Source: Didymodactylos carnosus (lineage: Eukaryota; Rotifera; Eurotatoria; Philodinida; Philodinidae). From it: a stretch of 37,432 nucleotides of DNA. Made by a program: the position numbers and the translations under genes. The first letter of the stretch is position 1, and each line of letters starts with the position of its first letter. This document shows, piece after piece, positions 15,514-28,000 of this stretch. The notes below the pieces were generated by a model that searched no databases, was not told the DNA's origin, and saw only the letters and a program-made list of their open reading frames with translations. Location: positions 1-37,432 of the forward strand of contig CAJNOQ010001012.1 in the NCBI GenBank assembly GCA_905250885.1, written 5' to 3'.

Positions 15514-16482
15514 ACCTAGTTTCATCGAAGAAATGATTTGCAACTTGGGGTCCTTCCCTCGTCAGTTTTAAAGAACTAAAATGACCTGACGACGACTACG
15601 AAAACAAAAAGATTATATTAAAAAAATCCTAACCGCTTCTCTCTCTACTCTCTAAATAAAAAGAAATTTTTAAGAAACCTTCTAGGTTACTAAATCCTGA
15701 TAAGAAATCTTTATCGGTTTAGGAACAAGTTAGTGTAAGGAAGTGTAAGGAATTAATTGAAATTTAAACGGGTTTTGTGACGATCACAAATCCTGTGGGT
15801 ATGATAAATGGATTTTGTAAAAAAAAGATTTTTTGATCGATATTTTAAAACTCCAAGGGTTTTCTGCTCAGTCTAAAAAAACCTAATGAGTTTAGTAACT
15901 GAAGGAAAAAACCCCTGAGTTTTTGCAGTATTGATAAAAAAGAACTTCTTTAGACCCTTAAGGTTTCTGAAAAAGTCCGTTTCTTTTTAGAAAGTATCTC
16001 TCTTCAGATTGGTTTATAAACACCTTTTCAGAACGTTTAGGAATATATCATCGATAGACTGTACAAGGGTTTCAGATTGTGATTAAAAAATACATTTTCT
16101 CACTATAAGTTTTTTAATAGAATTAGCGCAGCTCGAAAGGGACAGGGATCGTTCAAAAATTTAATTTTCTTGTGCTGGCCTCGCAACAACACCAAAGTGC
16201 TTCACTGTTAAGAAATACGTAATCAGCTAAAATTTAATCATTCACCGTTTCTGTTTCACATACACCCCCTATATATAAAGAACAGACGATCTGATAATAA
16301 TATACTCAAATATTTTTCCATTTTCCTGGTATAAAATATTAATATCAGCTAGACTAGCAGTGCTGCCTTACTCTTATATTCCTAATGGTAGCATCATTCT
16401 TAAAATTGAAACTGCTGTAAAAAATAAGATATATAGATTTACTAAGACTTATAAGCCGATTGATGACTCGCTCCATAAAAGG
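15514..16482. other. non-coding spacer with short hairpins
   Basis: Contains small palindromes (GATAAG-AAAT-CTTTATC near 15699-15717 and GTGA-CGA-TCAC near 15777-15787) and a short duplication of GTGTAAGGA near 15733-15751. No coding frame is supported. Confidence 0.4.
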
Positions 16483-16516
16483 CCCAGCGTATAGCTGGGG
16501 TCGCTCGCGATCCCAG
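16483..16516. repeat. GC-rich overlapping palindromes
   Basis: CCCAGC (16483-16488) faces GCTGGG (16494-16499). That same right arm CTGGG (16495-16499) also faces CCCAG (16512-16516), with an inner TCGC/GCGA pair. Two mutually exclusive hairpins therefore share one arm. The GC content stands out sharply from the AT-rich surroundings. Confidence 0.75.
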
Positions 16517-16530
16517 ATATGGAAAATATT

Positions 16531-16774
16531 GTTCTCATTCCATCCTGTGCATTGCTATCGTGTGTTCTACCCCAATGCTCAACCTATACAGCTTATATCC
16601 TTGATCAATGACCAAAGCTTGTATACTCTGTGATAGAGAGATGTTATAGATAGAGACACGTGTGATATAGAAGAGAGTGATACAAGTAGTATCGAGATGG
16701 TGGAACGAGACTAGACAGCACGTGTTTTTCAGAGAAGATTACACATCATAGAACAGAAAAGCTATCTATGTTTT
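16531..16774 (+). repeat. dispersed repeat family 2, copy 1
   Basis: Direct repeat of 21428-21684 at roughly 75% identity over about 250 bp. Shared blocks in order: CCATCCTGTGCA, TGCTA, GTGTGTT, ATACAGCTT, TGACCAAAGC, GAGAGTGA, ACAAGTAGTATCGAGA, TGGAACGAGAC and ACATCA-AGAACAGAAAAGC. No coding frame is conserved between copies. Confidence 0.8.
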
Positions 16775-19700
16775 AAAGTCAGATATGTGTCGGATATATG
16801 TTTGCGTTGATGAAAAGCATAACATCTATCCTTTTTACTAGGTTATCATAAGAGTCATAAACTTTTCAAGATATATGTTCTTTAACAAAACATAACTACG
16901 TTTGAAAACCACACATCCAATGAGGGTCAATGACATAAAAGTGATCATACAATAATCAACATACATCATTGCTATGAAAATATTTGTTTTTATATCATAA
17001 GTTTGTTTTTTTAAAAAAATGAAGTAATTAGTGTGATACACCTTATTGTAAGGTAGTTTTCGTGGTGCTTCAGGGGTTCTAGAGCAAGCTTTTTGCGCTC
17101 AGTTTGTAAAGAATTGAATGCTGTATCCGATGGCAGGATCGGAAGTCTATGTAGGTATCGAAAAATTGGTTTTATTTGGAAAATTTCAGTTTTAGAAACA
17201 CTATTTTTTCACTTGTTTGACTTCTAAAAACTTCAGTTTCAATACTAAAAACTTAAAAAGCACCCCATTTTGTTCAGTTTTAGTTAGGCTTGCTAATGAA
17301 ACGTTGCTCGAATAAAACGAATAAAATACAATGGAGTTATATCTAACATATTGCAAAGATCACAGCTATGTGTTGTTCTAGAGTTAAGACAGATGCGGGT
17401 AAGGTCACTGGAAAAATGAGATTAATCGTGTATCGACTTGTAGATCTTATTATAAGACATATTTTTTTAGAGTGCAGAATTCTGGATACAGAAAACATTC
17501 CAAACGGAAAAAATTCCGGAAAGATGAAAAATTCTTTGTGGAATGTTTAAAGCGAAAAAAGGGAGTACACAATTTGATGTGCAGATCTCTATCTCTCTTT
17601 TATCAAATGCTATTCGAAAAATAATCGCGCATACTATATAGAAAAACACAAAATCAATTTTGTACAAATTGAGACTGGACTAATATTCGAATTGAGTTCA
17701 ACTAAATCTACTGTTACAGCGATTGAAATTGCGCAATCGACCCGATGTTTCCAATGTTAATTTTTTGTTTAGTTTTTTTGTGTTGCGGATGATTGCTTAT
17801 TTCTTTCGTATTCGATTATTACTTTTTATAATTAAATTGTCGCTTCAAGTGTCAATAGATTTGATGAAAAAATAATGAAAACTGATCTGTTGGTAACAAA
17901 ACTCTGACAGTTGTTTATAAAATATATGTTGACAGAAAGCAAAACGACAACATTTCTGTGTAGTTCTTTTTATTACAGTAACATCTAAAACGATGTTTAA
18001 GTTCTAACGCATCGCATAGCATTATACCGATTGCCCCCAATATACATGTGAAGGTAAAAATGATGTATACTATATCAGTTGGATAATACCTACAAACAAG
18101 TTATTTGAATTTAATCAATACCGCTATTAGTAAGATCATTTAGATCAGTAAAAGGTTGATGGTGAGTCCCTTGTCATTACTACGATAGTAGGGCAAGTTT
18201 CAGCTAACAGAAATCTATTGATGGAGATGAATACTTATCATCATTCTTATGAGATTCATATAGAAACGAGAACCATTGTTCTTGTTATCAGGAAACATAT
18301 CGATTATTGCGGTATGTTTATCTATTTAAATGCACGTCCAACCGAATCAAGACGAAGGAGACGTGCAGTTTCAAGAGTGTACTTGTTTTAGTTTATAGTT
18401 TTAATTATTTAATGTGACTAAACCTGTCAGTTATTATTGACAACCTATTACTTTCTCATATTCACTTTTGATGTCGCTCTCTAATAATAATAATAATGTT
18501 TAGATTTTTTCAAGACAACTAGAAAGGAATGGAGAGGATACTAGAGTAACACCCTATCCGATAGTGTATTTATATCCATCATATTTTTCTATATTATTGC
18601 AGAATTAAATTTGTTTTTCTGAACTTTTCATTTATTTATTGATAAAGTGGTTGCTACTTTGATCCAACATTTTCAACAGTCAACAAATTTAACCGATCAG
18701 TATCTCCATACTGTGATGCTACTACAAGCTGTGCGTGAGGCAAAATGAGTTATGTAATTAAGAGAAAATTATTTGATCATGTAAATCTTATACTTTTTGA
18801 CTCGTGTTACGGGTTCGTTAGTTAAAAGATAAATATCTCGTTCCTCGCGCCTTTAAATTACCAAATGGGAATTTTCGTTTCTTCGTGTGACAGTAATAAT
18901 GTAACATGCTTTTTGTAATGATAGCGTCCTGTAATTATTACAGAATAAAAAAGTAGTCTAAATCACGATCTGATAATACAGTCTTAGTATCTTCTTTATA
19001 GCACGATAAGACGTGCACTATGTCTCCACATACAGATTTCTATTAGCTACGCAACATTAAAAAGAAGAAAATAAAGCGCTAATCGCTATAAAGCTCTAAT
19101 AATAAATTTTTCTCTTCTTTCATTTTCTTTATTGTTTAGATAGCTACAATACAGGAAGGCATTGATGTCATTTCATCTGTATATTAATCTATATCTCTAC
19201 ATATAAAATTTCATACGACAGAAGCGTGTTTCTGCACGAAAGAGAAAGACAGAAAGAAAGAAGAATGTCCTGTCTTATGACTACCGTTGCTGATAAATCA
19301 GATTGGACAGTTTTAAGTCACGCTCGTGACATTCTCTGTGTTCAATAGTTTGAAGATAGTCATCTGCCTTTTTACTAGTAATTAAACTGAAGAGTGAGCA
19401 TTTCTGTACGACCAAACTATTTTTACACAGTTAATTATATCAGCATAAATAGGCTGACTACGAATATGATATTTGTTTGGCTCTATAAAATGTTTTTGAG
19501 CAGATTTGTGGAAATCGATTTCTGTGAAAACCAAAAAAAATGTAAAAATGAAAGTTTTCTGAGGTTACCATTTTGTAGACCATGTCAAATTATCTATGTT
19601 CTGCTATTTTGAGAGTTATTAAATCAATATAAACGATGTAAAAAACTTTCCGTATGTGGTGCGACGATAAAAAAATACTTGTATAACCAATAATTAATAT

Positions 19701-20736
19701 GATTCTTACTCTATCAAGACATTTTATATAAAAAAAATCCATGAACATACTATCTCACTTTTCCAGCGAGAATAAAAGTGTTTACAGTATATTACTGTAG
19801 TAAAGTCTACGAATAATTAATATCAGTTGTATCTTATCCTGTTAGAATAAATAGATATTTTATGTCTGGTTGTTTTGTCTTATAGACATGAGTTATTATT
19901 TTTTGTCTTTTATTTATTTCTTGTTGTGAATGAAGCGTGAGGCAGAAAGATGCATATTTTCGTAACTTATTTTCTAGAATAAGAGCTTTAATATTTTTTT
20001 ACATGAGGCAGAAGTATTTTCTAGCAAAAATGACGCTTAAAAAAAATGTCACGTATTGAAATTAACCACGTCGGTGATTCAAACAGTATCATTACGAAAA
20101 TCAAGAACAAATGGTGCCCGTACAAAGTAACCACATAATCGAATTTAAAAATAACTAGCGTTAATGTTCTGTTATTCTCTTTTCAGTTAACAATATATAA
20201 ACATATTTAAAAATGGAATGATTTTTTTTTAAGTCTTTGTTAGTAATGAGCGGTACGTTCGAGCACTCTCAAGCAAATAAGCGTTTTGAGATGAGGAAAG
20301 CTGTTGGACTCCGGAACTTTAATTTCAAAATTCTTCTATTGGTTTGCTATTAAGTTTTACAGCTTTAATACGCCCTTACTTGTTTTACATGATTTTGAAA
20401 TCGAAAGCCCTTGGAAAAGATTGAGTAAAAACAAGCGTTTCGATAAATTCTAAAAACTCTTCTACTCAAACTCTTCGTCTAAACAGACCCATCTACATCC
20501 GACTCGATACCCTACATTTATAAGGTGAACTGTTTGAGCGTAACTCCCCTCCTGGCACAAAAATAATTCGACTTTTGAGTTAAATATGATGTATGATAGA
20601 GTCAATTGCTCTCTATAGTGTCGGAATGCTCCCTGCACTCCACGATCTTTCTTTGAAAGGAAATTGGCATTTTCTAGTGTCTGACACTATATGCTGAAAA
20701 AACTCGAATTTTAAACTAAAAGCGTCCTTTTCTTTT
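16775..20736. other. intergenic, no gene recognised
   Basis: AT-rich sequence. The open frames near 16838-17041 (-), 17368-17667 (both strands) and 19394-19612 (+) lack recognisable motifs and have AT-driven composition. An old repeat copy lies at 17641-17775. Confidence 0.5.
17641..17775 (+). repeat. diverged dispersed repeat, copy 2 (pair with 7080-7245)
   Basis: See the paired copy. Both share the GAAAAA-ACA start and the GATGTT, GTTAATT and TTGTTTAG end blocks. This copy lacks about 30 bp in the middle. Confidence 0.45.
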
Positions 20737-20761
20737 TTGAAAATTAATTTTTGTCTATGGG

Positions 20762-20860
20762 TCAGTCTTGTAGACAGACTAAAGGGTTTTCTTCAGAATG
20801 AGATATCTCTCAGCTCTTCGCGATGTTTCCTTCAAAAGTTATCAGCATTTTACAAAGAGA
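20762..20860 (+). repeat. dispersed repeat family 1, copy C
   Basis: Shares with copy A the order CAG-CTTGTAGA, AATGAGATATCT, CAGCTCT, GATGTTTCC and TCAAAAGTTATCAG-TTTTA. It lies inside an 87-codon open frame (20737-21000). Because the same DNA is frame-broken in the other copies, that frame is treated as fortuitous. Confidence 0.6.
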
Positions 20861-21427
20861 ACTGCAAAACCTACTTGTACGTGCTTGGTTCAAATCGCGA
20901 CTCGATCACGTTACATAAAGTACTGACCGCGATAGAACTTTGTTCATTCGAGCTTGAATTTTTACCACACATACTCGACACTCATACACCCAGGATTTAG
21001 CTCTGCAGGATCTTTTCTTCATACCGAGAGCGACTACACTGTTGAAGTCTCAAAACCCAACTCTCTTTCGTCCCGACATTTTCTCATAAATTCTCGACGT
21101 CTATGTCGGAGAGCTGAATTGCAAAACACCTGAGTGTATCGGAGTCTAGCATCTGTGGTAAAAATGAGAACAGGTAAAGGTCCACAGGCCGGTTATGATG
21201 CACAATGTAAAATCTGTCTCTTTGGAAAACCACACCTAAAAGCGAGTTCTAAGGCCTAGATAAAAAATATGTTCATTTTATTTTTGAGAATGAGTGAAAT
21301 GAGTAACAGAGATAGGCGAAGCACAAAAGAACACCGCACAGTTGATGAAGTCGAACAGTTGAATTTTTGAAGTCAAATGCAAAGAATTTACTTAGGAGCT
21401 AGATCATCCAAAAGTAAACTTTGAGAT

Positions 21428-21684
21428 GTTCTCGCGTCCATCCTGTGCACTGCTACAGTGTGTTTTATCCTTGCTGCCCAATCCATACAGCTTCAACCTT
21501 TGATTAGTGACCAAAGCCTGTAAACTAGAGTCAAATATCATTTACTTATTTGCTAAAAAGAGAGAGAGCCGTCTAATATAAACGGAGAGTGACACAAGTA
21601 GTATCGAGAAGATGGAACGAGACGAGGATAAACAGCCCGTGTTTTCGGAGAGACATCACAGAACAGAAAAGCCATTTATATTTT
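21428..21684 (+). repeat. dispersed repeat family 2, copy 2
   Basis: Direct partner of 16531-16774. It differs by substitutions and by extra bases around 21535-21575. Both copies end just after ACAGAAAAGC followed by an AT-rich stretch. Target-site duplications were not identified. Confidence 0.8.
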
Positions 21685-23880
21685 GCTAAAAAGATGCTTT
21701 GGTAAAATTTTTAACTGTGTTCGATCATTCATTATGATTCTTGTACGCTATATGTTTTAGTTTCATATATTTGTTAGTTTTATTTTAAAACCAAATCGAT
21801 CATTTCTAGTAAACCGACAAACTCATTTCTAGTAAATTAGAAAGCATAAAAAGAATCTGTGTTCCTCGACCACAACAAAACTGAAAGAATTCTTCACAAA
21901 AATGTACAGCCCTGCTAGGTTGAAACAGTGCTGAAAATCTTCTTTTTCTTAATGAAGTTGCTTATATAGGATTTAAAAGAGAGCGTGTAGCCTTGTTAAT
22001 CTAAGGAATAAAAAAGACAAACAATTATGCGAGACAAAGGTTTTTTAATTCCGTACTTTATCTCACGTACTCGTACTATGGGGTGGAGAAGAAGAAAAAG
22101 ACTAAACAACTGATCATTTTTCGAGAACAGTACGAGGCACCACTTTTTTTATTATGATTCCGATTATCTCTGTGATCAAATATATGCCATAGGGGAAAAA
22201 AATAGTTTTTACAAAATTATGATGAAGTGATCAAGCAACAGAAAAAAAAGATGCCTGTGTTACGTAGGTATGTTAAAATCTCTAAACTTCCTAATATGGT
22301 ATGACATACTGATCGTTGTATTTTGTGAATGTAAAACAGACAGCTAAAGCTCTTTATTTTTGTAGTTTGAAAGTCATTATTTTTTTCTATACTGCCCTAA
22401 TCCATCCAAAGTCATTTTTCTTTTCTTTGTTATAAAGACTATGAGAGAAAGAAGATTATATGCCGAAGGACATGCAAAAATGAGAAAATAGCAAAGTCTT
22501 CAAAAATCATATATAAGTAGATTTATTAATTAAATAACTGGTAGAAAACCGAGAAGATACTGCTACTATTTATGAAACTTAGAGCGAATTTTGAAAAGTT
22601 GCGAACATATTATTGTGTAAGCAAGAAACAAAAAATCTGAATATCGGCTGTCAGAGTAGATTGATGATATTGAGCAATTAAGCACTATTTAGGAAAATAT
22701 TTAACGATCTTTAAGTGTGTCATCGAAGAGCAAAAGAAGCTAAGAGTATGGTTCTTGGATTTTCCTTTACAATTGAATCTATCTGATTGTGCTCTTCTTG
22801 AGATGATGATAGTGTATGTAATCAGAATTATAAACTAAGATTAAAACAGAATTATTTTTAAGCATATGATTTCACATATTCTTCCTTATGCTTCGATTTT
22901 TTAACAACTTTAAAAAGACAATCTCAATACTTTAAATTTGTCTTTTTCTTACCGAACAAAAGGGAATTAGAACAGGAAAGAATTTAACAATAGCGAGTTC
23001 CAATTTCGTCCAGTAACATGAAAATTATTGTTGCGACGAAGTATAACTACTAAATATAGTCAAGTGTTTATTTATTAACGTGATTGTGTGTGTGTGTGCC
23101 ACAGTTGGTTACATTAGAAAGAGAGAATTTCCCGTCCTGTTAAGGTGCTCCCGCCCAGTTCTTTCCGCTAGTTTGTAGAACACAGTCTGAAGTATGGATC
23201 CTGTAAGTTTATCGGTTCCTGGACTTGTAATTTTTGAGAAAAATATTTTTAAAATATTTTTCAGATTTTCCACCCAAACTTTAAAATTTAAATAAAATCA
23301 TTAAATTTTAAAATAAAGACTCGTTTATTACGTCATCAGATAAAGAACATCCAGTTGTATGTAGGAAAATGGTATTCATTGTTCCAGGATAAACTTTGAC
23401 AGAGAAATTTAACTTTTACCTACCCGGTGGTATTTTAGGACTAAAAATTAAAAAAAATTTTGAATTTTTTTGTTAAACTTTCTCAGTTTGTAAAGCACTT
23501 CGAAGTATATTTCGTGACGTCTTATCGGCTTACTGACACTATCTAGCTGAGAGATAAACCAATTACTTCAAAAATATGTTGCTAAATTTTTGATTTACCA
23601 GACTTATTGAACGGTCAAACATGAATTCTAAAACTTTTATGGTAGTCTATCTTGTACTCTGTAAAATTCTCTATCAGACAGGATATTGGTTGAATTTTTT
23701 TGCTGAGTCAGTATTTTAGAAATAGAACTTTAAGCGAATAAAGTAAGATAAATGAACACTAATTAGCATTTAAAGTAGTAAATAACAGGAAGGAAAGAAA
23801 AAAAAGTTTTAGATTTTTGTATGTACTAAATAATCTTCACATATTTCTCTGTTGAACTACACACGAACCAGATTTTCATT
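21685..23880. other. intergenic, no gene recognised
   Basis: AT-rich. A (TG)7 microsatellite lies at 23085-23098. At 23194 an ATG is followed after three codons by a donor (GTAAGT). A TTTTTCAG acceptor lies 62 bp on, but the joined frame stops after 11 codons. Nearby 23310-23410 has a coding-like frame that then stops. Nothing can be called. Confidence 0.4.
23085..23098. repeat. (TG)7 microsatellite
   Basis: Seven uninterrupted TG units, directly preceding GCCACAG. Confidence 0.9.
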
Positions 23881-24288
23881 ATGAATGGAGAACGAGTAAG
23901 AATTTTTTAAAAACATAGACCCGAATTAAGTAATTAATTTTTTTCTTAGCCAGATATAATACCAGTAAACCGAAAATACTTCAGAACATATATTCAGAAT
24001 TTATTAAAACTGTTACATATTTACAGTTTATCAGTGAGTATCAGAATCGATCATTTTGGAGCTTTAAATTACCTCACCCATCACCAGAACCTTGACATAG
24101 TATATTTTTGTACATTTTTATTATATGACTTTAAGATATGTTGCGTAATCCTCTGTTCTTTTTCGTTTAAAGTGTTTTTTTTACGTGGGATTAAAGTGTT
24201 CATATTAAAAAAAGTATTTTTTGACACTCTTGTTACTTTGCGTTCAGTTAATAAAAAGTATGATGATATAAAAATCAAAATCAATTAG
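23881..24288 (+). CDS. possible small two-exon gene, unknown product
   Basis: ATG at 23881 opens a 5-codon exon (23881-23895). A 54-bp intron follows (23896-23949), with donor GTAAGA and a T-rich acceptor TTTTTTCTTAG, the same size as introns in the genuine genes here. The joined frame then runs from 23950 to a stop at 24286-24288, giving 117 residues. The first 33 residues (including PDIIPVNRKYFRTYIQ) look ordinary. The rest is Phe/Ile/Lys-rich and could be read-through, because a good donor (GTGAGT) sits at 24034. It may instead be a 5' exon or upstream ORF of the receptor gene, whose probable 5' UTR acceptor lies at about 24713. The product is not recognised. Confidence 0.25.
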
Positions 24289-25017
24289 ATAAACGATTTG
24301 TGACATACATTAGATTTTGTGTATATATAAGAACAAAAGAAGAAATAATAATTCGATTAAAATAGCTAAAAAATACGTATAGAAGTGACTCTCATGCGAA
24401 TGCGCATATGATTATACCAATTATTTGTTATTTTTATGTTAATCTATTGCAGAAAAGAAGAGCGAACTGTTTATTATAAACTTATCAAGTAGCTTCGTTC
24501 TATTCAAAGACATCTACTCATAAAATCATTAAGGTTTACTGTGCTAAGAGCGAACAATTAATAATTTTATAAAAGAAAGAGAAGAAAAGAAGTTTTCTTA
24601 TTTTTTTTTTATCATAAAAGAGACTCGATAAAAAAATCGTTCGGTTCATATGTATAAACTTCCGCTTTGCTTTTGATTATTCATTCTCTTTTTCTTCTTC
24701 ATCTTCATTTTAGATACAGATAGAAAACAACACCATTAAACTTTAGTTCAACACAATACGACAAAATACGAATAATAAATAAATTTCTACTACATGTTTT
24801 CTCGTTTTTCGTCAAGAAGACTTATCTAATGTGAAAAAAAAGAAAAAAAAGTAGAATACAACTTTTATCTTGAATATAATAGTTAGAAAAAAAAATAATA
24901 GAACTAAAAGAAAAAGAAGAAAAAGAAAGGTGGGTTTTTTCTAAAAAGATTAAACGAATTGTGAATAAAGACAAGTATATTTAATCAATTGACGGATATG
25001 TATACAATATCATTAAC

Positions 25018-28000
25018 ATGTTTGGTTTATTTTATTGTAATGAAACATTATTAGCTGCTGCTGAACAAGATCGAACATTATTTTTTGTTAGACATTTAGT
25101 TAAAAATTGGATTTGGCCAACATTAACATTTTTTGGTATGAAATTTAATTATATATGAGAAGCACTACACTACTATCTATGATGACAGGTCAGAAAGACT
25201 AATTTCAATGATGCTCAAAATTATTCGTACATTCTCCACTTAAAATTATTGCAACTATATGAGAAAAAAAATTGTGTTAATAGTTAAGATAAAATTTTTA
25301 GTTTATTATTTTAGAATATATTAATAATTTTCATTTTCTCTATAATAAGTTCAACAAAAATCATAGAAAAGTTTTTCATAAATTTTTCATTATATAGGAT
25401 GACGTATAACGTCATTATCTCAAAATTCAATTTTTATAATTTTAGAAAACCATTTTATTGGAATGTTGCCACTATAGAGTTTTAGCTATCTAAAAAAATG
25501 AAAATCTCTATGATTCTTAGCTGCTTAAGAGCAAAAGGAAAATTCAAGTGGTTTTACTGTACGAATAATTTTGACTTTCACTGTATGTTGTTAATTTTAT
25601 TTTCTAATCAGTTTTTAAGAACTATTTTTGCGTATGTCTACCATCTTTTCTGATATTGTGAGTAAAAATTCTATAATACCGAGGATTTTAGATATGACAA
25701 GATAATAATTGACACATTGTACGTGCCCCAAGACTAAATGTCCTTCCTTTTTACTTATTTCTATAACCAAACGCTAGTATTAATATATAAATATCAAGAA
25801 AAAGACAAATTCATATTAAAACGCAATTTCCGAGAATTGACATTGATAAATCCATACAATGCACATGTCGATAGAATTATTATTTGTTCCACTCTATATA
25901 CTCTGTAAATATATTCTATTTTAGGTGTTACTGGAAATATATTAGCCATTATTGTATTGACAAAACGTCGAATGATTATGTCAAGTACAAATAATTATTT
26001 AATGGTATTAGCTTTAGTGGATATTTTCTATTTATTATTGACAATGACCCTTAATATTGTTGCTCATCCATGTTTTAAACAGCGAAGTTTTTCGCAGATC
26101 ATTACAACTATGGCTAAACCGATAGCTGATTGGTCTTCGAATACATCCGTATGGCTTACTGTAACATTTACCATTGAGAGGTACCACCATCAGTGTATTT
26201 TACTCATTTTTTAGAATACAACTTAAGTTCTAATATTGCAAGCAAAATGACTAGCTTTTTTTATAAAAACATCACTTGTTAGAGATTTTTTCATGAATTG
26301 AGAAAAGGAAACAATATAAATTTTTTTTATCCGATTAATTTAATTCATTACATCCGAAAGTACTTTTATCATAGCCGTAGTTGAAAATGACCACTGCATT
26401 GAAATGCAAAATTTTCTTTTTATATCGATCCAACGTTAGATTATTTATTATCTTACATTAGAAAAAACTTTGCCTTTTGGACTGATGTTCCATTCTTTCT
26501 ATAAACCTATTACATCGATATCTCTTGGAAGGAATCGGCAAATGTAAACGGTTAAACAGAGAGCAAAGGAGTCTTCACTAGCAAGTTGGTACTTTACTTA
26601 AAAACACATTGTTGATATTTAAATTAAAAACATAATTTTTTATTTAAATTAGATGGGTAGCAATTACATATCCATTGCAAAGTCGAAGATGGTGTACTGT
26701 TTATCGTGCTAGAAGAATTATTGGTGGCGTTCTTATTGCTGCTCTAATAGCTACTCTACCATCAGCATTCGAAATGAAACTTGTTCGTGTTATTAATAAT
26801 AGGACAAACGTATACAAGATTACAGCTGAGTATACCGAATTATTAAAGTCAAAAATATATCAAAAAATTTATTTTAATTTTGTTACATTTGCAATTGTTT
26901 GGATACCACTTATATTATTGCTTATATTTAATACAATTTTAGTTTATTATGTTCATCGTTCAAAAACCACATCTCAAGAAACTATTGACGGTTTTAAACT
27001 ACGTCGGCATCATCGTACTGCACAAAATGAACAACGAAAAACTACTATTATGTTAAGTATGTATTAGATACTATTTTCAAATATAAACAACTGTAGAGAA
27101 AATATCGAGCTATTGAAAGTGTTATTCAGCAATAGGCTACACCGGTAACGATAGTCAAAAGACCGGTTACTCTTTCTTTTTCCAATTATAAAAAAAATGT
27201 TAAATTACTTATTCTTGTTTCTTTGTTCTTCAGTTGCTGTTGTCATCGTGTTTACAGTGTGTCAAATACCACAGGCAATTAGCTTAACATTAGCATCGTA
27301 CAATCATGAATTAGCATCATCGAATAAAGTATTAATCTATAATAATTTTGCCAATTCATTAGTGGCATTAAATGCTTCAATTAATTTCGTTCTATATTGT
27401 TGTTTTTCTGATCGTTTTCGTTCAACATTTCGTTCAAGTTTCTCATTCTTATGCAAATGGTATAATGTCTATTTTTCTACTGTAATGAAAAAACATTCTT
27501 TTACGTCTTCTTTCGAAAAGATTAATAACCACATTGATAATTCGAGTTTTTCTCTTCATGCAAAAACATTGGATAATGCATTACGAATAAGTAATAGTCG
27601 ATATAGTCCAATAAATGATATAACTAAACCACTTCGCAACTCTTCATCAATACAACAACAACAAACACAAAAAACCAGTGGATGTTTTCTATTGTCAAGA
27701 ATAAAATTAAGAAAACAAACTTTATCTGCGTTAGAAAAACAGAAACAGAGAAAGAAGAATAGTTATATGATCAAACACGAAAAAGAAAGTACAGAATCTT
27801 CAGTAAGTGAATTATTCACTCTTAACTTGTTGTTAATCTTGCGTTTATCGCTGCTTCTGAATTTTTATACGTCAGAATATGTTTACCTATAGATAGATGT
27901 TTTATTAAACAACTGTTAATTCATTCTAAAAATAAACTGAAAAATAGACATATCATGAAGTAGTTTTCTGACGAGCGCCTAGTTTAAAATTACTAAAAAT

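Noticed and set aside
20885-20900. GGTTCAAATC, similar to a tRNA T-loop/B box
   Set aside because: There is no matching A box, acceptor stem or anticodon arm upstream, and it lies in repeat-derived sequence.
20737-21000. 87-codon open frame with fairly balanced composition
   Set aside because: It contains repeat family 1 copy C. The same DNA in the other copies is not open in the corresponding frame.
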